Shown one piece after another: positions 5,160 through 9,309 of a stretch of DNA of 9,309 nt (position 1 is its first letter; each line of letters begins with the position of its first letter). The translations under genes and the position numbers were made by a program. Below the pieces are notes generated by a model. The model saw nothing but the letters and a program-made list of their open reading frames with translations. It was not told the origin of the DNA and made no database searches. Source of the stretch: an uncultured Prevotella sp. (GTDB lineage: Bacteria; Bacteroidota; Bacteroidia; Bacteroidales; Bacteroidaceae); the NCBI GenBank assembly GCA_934230685.1, contig CAKQFF010000068.1:1-9309 (forward strand), in the 5' to 3' direction.

Positions 5160-5845
5160 TTCTTATTAGGTTCTATCATTGTTGCAACACTCTCCGCCTT
5201 TACATAGCCCGGCTTCGGTAATATGTGTATTAAGAATCGTTGGTTTAAATACTCCTTTGAAGGATCTTCTCTCATTAGTCCGGTCCCACTTTGAACACCG
5301 TCACCGCTTCCTCCAATCAACACTTCGCAGTTTAGGGCGTCAAACTTTATGTCTTTATCTTCCCAGTATTTTTTGAGGCTATATGCGCGGCGGTAACTCA
5401 ACTCGTAGTTATGGTCTGTACCTCCAGTTCTTGAAGCTTGCCCCTCAATAATCAGGATATACTGGACTCCCGGAAACTTCTTGGTGGTTTCATCAACAAA
5501 TGCCTTCAAGGACCTTCCAGCACTCTCTAATTCATATCTAGTCGCTTTGGGCAAACCATTAATGTCGTACTGTTCAACGGCAAAATTCACGGGAATGACC
5601 AATTTGCTCTTCTTATAAAGATCTATGTACTCGAAATATGTTGAATCTAGATCTTGAATTACATCATTAATCCTTTGTAATTGCTGTTTTTGGTCCTCGC
5701 TCTGATAATACATATCTCGCCATTCTTTTCCTTTTTTGCTCAACAAAATTGAGGATGCGACAAAAAGTGTGAGCATAATGAAAAACAAACTGGTCATAAG
5801 ATCTGCATAACTCGCCCAGAATAAGGATTTTTTCTGCTTTGTCAT
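5156..5845 (-). CDS. MotB/ZorB-like subunit with OmpA-like domain
   Basis: A 229-aa inner-membrane protein with the classic MotB/ZorB opening: a short basic cytoplasmic tail, then F-W-A-S-Y-A-D15-L-M-T-S-L-F-F-I-M-L, one membrane helix at about 10-33. D15 corresponds to the ion-carrying Asp of MotB. A coiled or linker segment (40-80) leads to an OmpA-like periplasmic domain (about 85-210) with I-I-E-G-Q-A-S, N146-Y-E-L-S-Y-R-R-A and N201-Q-R-F-L-I-H-I. The peptidoglycan-binding Asp of the usual G-H-T-D motif appears replaced (G135-Q-A-S138), so wall binding may differ; R152/R153 are kept. It starts 3 nt after the MotA/ZorA-like stop, as expected for two subunits of one 5:2 channel. No flagellar genes are present, so a motility stator is unlikely; Zorya-like or another proton/sodium-driven envelope machine fits better. 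Confidence 0.88.
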   Translation of the reverse strand: MTKQKKSLFWASYADLMTSLFFIMLTLFVASSILLSKKGKEWRDMYYQSEDQKQQLQRINDVIQDLDSTYFEYIDLYKKSKLVIPVNFAVEQYDINGLPKATRYELESAGRSLKAFVDETTKKFPGVQYILIIEGQASRTGGTDHNYELSYRRAYSLKKYWEDKDIKFDALNCEVLIGGSGDGVQSGTGLMREDPSKEYLNQRFLIHILPKPGYVKAESVATMIEPNKK

Positions 5846-5848
5846 CTG

Positions 5849-7612
5849 TTAGTTGGTCTTATTCTCAGTTGTTATTGCGCCTTGAACTTTCTCCGAGTTA
5901 TTTGCTCCCATAGGCATCAAAAGTGAATCCTCTACTGATTGAGTTTTAAAAACCGGAAGTGGGGAGGCTTCAATGGCTGTATTATTATTTGAAGAGGTAC
6001 TAGCAAAAAATGATGCGGTGCTAATACCTACGCTCAAAAGCAAAAGCCACGCTATAGCGCCAAAGGCTATCTTGTAAAAAACGGGAATCTCCAACTTTGG
6101 CTGGACAAAGACTGTTGATTCGGACGATCCTCTACCATCACGGTTTCTACTGCTCATAATATTAATTAATTCATCAAGTTTGCCCGTTTGTTCGCGCGAT
6201 GCAGATAATAGACTATTCATCGCTGTCTTCGTATCAGCAAGATCACGAATACGGTCAACTATCTGGGAAATTTCATCTGATTTAGCAGAAAGATTATCCT
6301 TTTGGCTTCGCAGGTATTCAACAAAGGCTTCGCGTTCCTCACGTAGTGCCTGAGCGAACTCTTCTCTCTGAGCATCAAGTGAGGTCTTGAATTCCTGCTG
6401 TTGAGCAGTTAATACCTGAGATACCTTGTCAAATTCTGCCGCCGAGTTATTACGCAATTCATCGACACCGGATCTTGTACTGTCAGTAAGGGCATTAAAT
6501 GTATTCTTAAGCGTGTTATCGACATTGGCAACAACTTCATTGATATATTTTTCTCTTTCAGAAACCTGATTGATCTCTTTCTCAAAGAAGGCCCCCATTC
6601 TTTCAATAGCTGCCGTTCTGTTTAAATGCTCATTAATATTTGAGTTCAAAGAATTAACTGCAGTAAGATAATCCGATACACTATGAATGTACTGATTGAA
6701 GTGGGACAACTCTCCTGTGCAATCTTTGAGTTCGTGGAGGACCATGACATTTGCCTGTGCGACACGACGAATATCAATATCTTGAAGTAGATTAATCAAT
6801 TCAATCTGCTCCGAGGAAGTCTCCTTGATCTGTCCCAGGGCCCTATTAAGTCCAGTGATGTTGCTCTGGAAGGTTGTGTTAAACTTGGTGAGATTTTGCT
6901 GAAGGAGATATAAAGCGTTAACTGTATTGCCGGAAAGAGTCGGAAGCAGTTCCGTTTGGAGCCAAGAATAAAACTTATTTTTGGCGGATTCTACCTTGGA
7001 GAATGCATCTTTAGATTTCCATGAGATTCTGGTTGTACAGTAAACGCCTATAAGACTAGCACTCATGGCGATTGCTACACATGTCATTAACTCAGTGACA
7101 CTCTTGGTGATACCATCTCCAGAAAAACCATTTGTCGCTGCAATATAAATAACGCCAACAATGATACCCACCATCGTCCCCATGAGGCCCAAGTAAAGGG
7201 GTATAGGTTGCTGGGTAGTTATGCCTTCCTCATCCGCATCGCAATACCGCTCTACAACATCTTTCATGATGTGAAAATCACTCGCCGCACCTTTGTTCTT
7301 TTGAAGATACATATTAAGCGAATGCTCAACTTCCGATAAGGTTGGGCTCGCTTCTTCTATGTGTACTTGGGACACAGTGACCACTACTTCGGGTTCAGCA
7401 TCCTCATCGAAAGGAAGCGGTAAATCATCTTCCTCTTCATTCCCTATTTCCCCTTTTTCTTCTCTGATAGCCAACTCTTTAAGAGAGTATGACGAGACGG
7501 ACTTCGGAAAAATATTCCGATATCGTTTAATCTTATTTACCGTATCACCATAGCTATAGAGTTGGAAACAAATGATGATAAAAATTATGAGAATAACTAT
7601 AGCGTAATGCAT
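5849..7612 (-). CDS. MotA/ZorA-like channel subunit with long coiled coil and C-terminal membrane helix
   Basis: A 587-aa protein. Helix 1 is at residues 1-20, followed by a cytoplasmic segment (21-136) with a highly acidic patch (E55-E75). Helix 2 (about 137-158, Y-L-G-L-M-G-T-M-V-G-I) and helix 3 (about 173-194, A-M-S-A-S-L-I-G-V-Y) form the MotA/TolQ/ExbB channel core. Residues 200-490 are almost continuous helical coiled coil, including three 11-residue repeats at 407-439. Unlike ZorA, which ends in a free cytoplasmic tail, this protein has a further strong membrane helix at about 511-537 and a 50-residue Ser/Asn-rich tail that would be periplasmic. It follows the upstream gene by 1 nt and precedes the MotB-like gene by 3 nt. 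Partner pairing and helices 2-3 support an ion channel; the Zorya relationship is inferred from architecture. A TolQ/ExbB-type energiser is the main alternative. Confidence 0.82.
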   Translation of the reverse strand: MHYAIVILIIFIIICFQLYSYGDTVNKIKRYRNIFPKSVSSYSLKELAIREEKGEIGNEEEDDLPLPFDEDAEPEVVVTVSQVHIEEASPTLSEVEHSLNMYLQKNKGAASDFHIMKDVVERYCDADEEGITTQQPIPLYLGLMGTMVGIIVGVIYIAATNGFSGDGITKSVTELMTCVAIAMSASLIGVYCTTRISWKSKDAFSKVESAKNKFYSWLQTELLPTLSGNTVNALYLLQQNLTKFNTTFQSNITGLNRALGQIKETSSEQIELINLLQDIDIRRVAQANVMVLHELKDCTGELSHFNQYIHSVSDYLTAVNSLNSNINEHLNRTAAIERMGAFFEKEINQVSEREKYINEVVANVDNTLKNTFNALTDSTRSGVDELRNNSAAEFDKVSQVLTAQQQEFKTSLDAQREEFAQALREEREAFVEYLRSQKDNLSAKSDEISQIVDRIRDLADTKTAMNSLLSASREQTGKLDELINIMSSRNRDGRGSSESTVFVQPKLEIPVFYKIAFGAIAWLLLLSVGISTASFFASTSSNNNTAIEASPLPVFKTQSVEDSLLMPMGANNSEKVQGAITTENKTN

Positions 7613-7613
7613 A

Positions 7614-8663
7614 TTAACTCAGTTCTAAAATAATTGGTTCGGTTACCTTCCAGGAATCACAGGATAGTTTCTCTGCTTTTCCAGCCTTAATGTTGATTGC
7701 TGACAGTTCCTCAGGATTGCTGCGCTTCCTATCCACAACGCAGACTGGCTCCAGCAAATCATTACTGGATTTCAGGATACGGCGTTTAACTTCCTCCCTA
7801 TCTGCACATATCGTAATCTCAGCTGTAGAGGACTCTTGAGAATTCAGCAGTAATTTATAGATTGACTTTCCCTGCATATATGCAGAAGTAACCCCAGTGA
7901 GAGTGCTATTAGGCGAATCTTTCGCGAATAATTCAATTTTGGATTGGGGGACAATTGACTGCGGTTGATCTGTGGGCTTGACATTAGTTGGTGATTTTCC
8001 CAATGGTTGTGTCCCCTGGACCGCCTTGCCTGGTCTGTCGCAATTGGGACACAACCCAACGAGATACTGTTTAAACGTGGGGCTATCAACATACTTTCTA
8101 ACTTCGGTCTCTATATCAGCTTTGCTAATACTACTCCGAACCTGAGGCCTAGAATCATTGCCCATCTGATTCCGGACCGTTTCTTCAATTATGCGTCCTA
8201 TTCTGCGAGAACCTCCAACGATTTCAATGACCGAGTCTCTACTTGTCCGCCTTAAAAGTATGATAACGAAGACAACGGCTAACAAAATCACTCCTATAGC
8301 AATGAGCAACACTATCGCAGCAAATTTATTTGCCTTCCCCAACTCACTCTCGAAAGCTTTTAGCTTCGTTTCAACTGATTTGCTGACACTTGTCTCTACG
8401 GCAGACTGAATCTCTTTCTTTGCTTCATTAATTGCCCCTGAAATATCTTCACCGGCACTCTCAACAGCTTTTGCGGTTGCAGTAGAAATAGCCTCCTTTG
8501 CTATAGCTATAGAAGCAGTTCTTTCATCTTGAATTGACTTCAGGGCCGCGTTTTTGGCGGCTTCAATCTTTTTCTCCTTTTCAGCATAATCTTTTGCTTT
8601 GAACCTATCACATGAAGATAGAACGCAAAATGCGACAATAAAAAAAATTATAGTCCTCTTCAT
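7614..8663 (-). CDS. Lipobox, coiled-coil and transmembrane protein with CPNC motif, function unknown
   Basis: A 349-aa protein that I do not recognise as a named family. Residues 1-18 look like a lipoprotein signal (V14-L-S-S-C18) with Asp directly after the Cys, a residue that keeps lipoproteins in the inner membrane in E. coli. Residues 22-110 are an Ala/Lys/Glu-rich coiled coil. A strong membrane helix follows at about 114-137 and ends in R-R, so the rest should be cytoplasmic. After a helical segment comes C205-P-N-C208 (half a zinc-ribbon-like knuckle or a redox pair), then a Pro/Gln-rich linker (216-240). A C-terminal mostly beta domain (about 265-349) ends with I-K-A-G-K-A, S-W-K-V and I-I-L-E-L. 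It lies 1 nt before the MotA/ZorA-like gene and 5 nt after the actin-like gene, so it is likely a component linking the ATPase side to the channel. Assigning a function would be guesswork. Confidence 0.75.
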   Translation of the reverse strand: MKRTIIFFIVAFCVLSSCDRFKAKDYAEKEKKIEAAKNAALKSIQDERTASIAIAKEAISTATAKAVESAGEDISGAINEAKKEIQSAVETSVSKSVETKLKAFESELGKANKFAAIVLLIAIGVILLAVVFVIILLRRTSRDSVIEIVGGSRRIGRIIEETVRNQMGNDSRPQVRSSISKADIETEVRKYVDSPTFKQYLVGLCPNCDRPGKAVQGTQPLGKSPTNVKPTDQPQSIVPQSKIELFAKDSPNSTLTGVTSAYMQGKSIYKLLLNSQESSTAEITICADREEVKRRILKSSNDLLEPVCVVDRKRSNPEELSAINIKAGKAEKLSCDSWKVTEPIILELS

Positions 8664-8668
8664 AAAAA

Positions 8669-9309
8669 TTACAATGTATAGATTTCTCTGACTATTGCGT
8701 TGATAATACCGACGAGAGGATAGAAGAACATCGTCTCCTCAATTGTGTCGTCCGCCCCGTCAGCAAGTAGCATCTGCTTTTTGACAGAAATGCCGTTTTC
8801 AAGATAAGTTTTAACATCACGATGGCATAAGGATTTAACAGCTTCAAAGATTGAACGATCAACATCAAACTCCTGGAAGAATGAGAAGTCATCGTCAAGA
8901 TTAAACGCGAAATCAATGAATTCGTTGGTGGTTTTCACTACGCCATCAATGACCTTTACATCGATATCCTCATAGGAAATCTTATTCTCCGCAAACGTGC
9001 TTGAATCACATCCCAAAAGAATGGTCTTCATCTCCTTTATCTGGGAGTAGTCCTGTGAACGGAACGGCTCAAGTATAACACCGCCCTTACAGGTAGATTC
9101 CTTCGAGTTGCTGGGACGAATGATTGTCAAACCGTCAGTTGAGTAGGCTTCACCATAAATCTTCTCGAAGATAAGTTTGGTGAAACACTCGAGGGTGGAG
9201 TCATTCGTGCTCAAAATGCTCAAAAGTTTCGAACCATTTCCGCTGAATGTAATATGGCGAGGCATTGGATAGTTTTTGGCCTTCATGATATTGGCTATGT
9301 GGTAAATGA
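8669..9309 (-). CDS. Actin/HSP70-fold-like ATPase, C-terminal part (5' end beyond window)
   Basis: The frame stays open to the right window edge (codons I-Y-H-I-A-N-I precede the first visible Met at 9286), so that Met is internal and the protein is larger. The segment P-R-H-I-T-F-S-G-N-G-S-K-L-L at the start resembles the adenosine motif of actin/HSP70/FtsA-like ATPases (hydrophobic strand, then GxGS), normally located in the last third of such proteins. The remainder has alternating helices and strands, with F-D-V-D-R-S-I-F-E-A-V-K-S-L and a hydrophobic last helix (P-L-V-G-I-I-N-A-I-V). SrfB-like actin-fold proteins in other bacteria are a possible match, but I cannot confirm this. It is followed by the lipobox/TM gene after 5 nt, so it is in the same operon. 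Partial length and one motif limit confidence in the fold. Confidence 0.5.
   Translation of the reverse strand, partial: IYHIANIMKAKNYPMPRHITFSGNGSKLLSILSTNDSTLECFTKLIFEKIYGEAYSTDGLTIIRPSNSKESTCKGGVILEPFRSQDYSQIKEMKTILLGCDSSTFAENKISYEDIDVKVIDGVVKTTNEFIDFAFNLDDDFSFFQEFDVDRSIFEAVKSLCHRDVKTYLENGISVKKQMLLADGADDTIEETMFFYPLVGIINAIVREIYTL

Larger units (their letters stand above)
1717..9309 (-). other. Compact operon: Zorya-like motor plus envelope hydrolases
   Basis: Nine genes run in one direction with no gap above 43 nt. Junctions in order are 5 nt, 1 nt, 3 nt, ATGA overlap, ATGA overlap, ATGA overlap, 39 nt and 43 nt. I see no internal promoter of the TTTG/TAnnTTTG type and no clear hairpin terminator at the left end. 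The first gene is cut by the window edge, so the promoter and possibly further members lie outside. Five or six products are predicted membrane or lipoproteins, which points to a single envelope-spanning assembly. Confidence 0.7.

Noticed and set aside
5156..7612. Flagellar stator motA/motB
   Set aside because: No flagellar or chemotaxis genes are present, the MotA-like protein has a huge coiled coil and an extra membrane helix, and the neighbours are hydrolases.
2633..9309. Calling this a known Zorya type I, II or III
   Set aside because: No ZorC, ZorD (helicase), ZorE (HNH) or ZorF/ZorG-like gene is visible; only the ZorA/ZorB-like pair fits.

Overview
Organism. The window most likely comes from a member of the Bacteroidales (Bacteroides/Prevotella/Muribaculaceae-like). 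The clues are moderate-to-low GC, start codons without clear Shine-Dalgarno sequences, and two promoters of the Bacteroidetes type (TTTG, 20 bp, TAnnTTTG). A SatD-DUF3307 gene pair and the relics and homologues seen here also fit that order. Every supported gene lies on the minus strand, so the window reads right to left.

Region A (9309 down to 1717) is one tightly packed gene block. In transcription order it encodes: an actin/HSP70-fold-like protein cut by the window edge; a lipobox plus coiled-coil plus transmembrane protein with a CPNC motif; a MotA/ZorA-like channel subunit with a very long coiled coil and an extra C-terminal membrane helix; a MotB/ZorB-like subunit with the plug/Asp helix and an OmpA-like domain; a trypsin-like serine protease lipoprotein; a DNA/RNA non-specific endonuclease lipoprotein; a 52-aa membrane protein that is easy to miss; a membrane-anchored YbjN-like protein; and an ADP-ribosylglycohydrolase. 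Three junctions are 4-nt ATGA overlaps, and others are 1 to 5 nt apart. The promoter must lie to the right of the window.

The best reading of region A is a Zorya-like, ion-driven envelope machine whose neighbours are not ZorC/ZorD/ZorE. Instead it carries periplasm-facing hydrolases (protease and nuclease), a putative ATPase and an ADP-ribose hydrolase. This is the candidate undescribed system. Its role, whether phage defence or another envelope function, is inference.

Region B (1630 to 1270) is the decayed remnant of an M23 (LytM) metallopeptidase gene. It has lost its middle and carries an in-frame stop and a frameshift. It marks a scar between the operon and the next unit.

Region C (1262 to 1) is a regulator/membrane pair. 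Two tandem Bacteroidetes promoters are interleaved with three 22-bp operator-like palindromes (AATCAAA-N8-YTTGATT). They drive a SatD-family protein (cyclase-like fold plus helix-turn-helix) and, 7 nt downstream, a DUF3307 membrane protein that runs off the left edge. SatD is the obvious candidate to bind the palindromes and control its own promoter.
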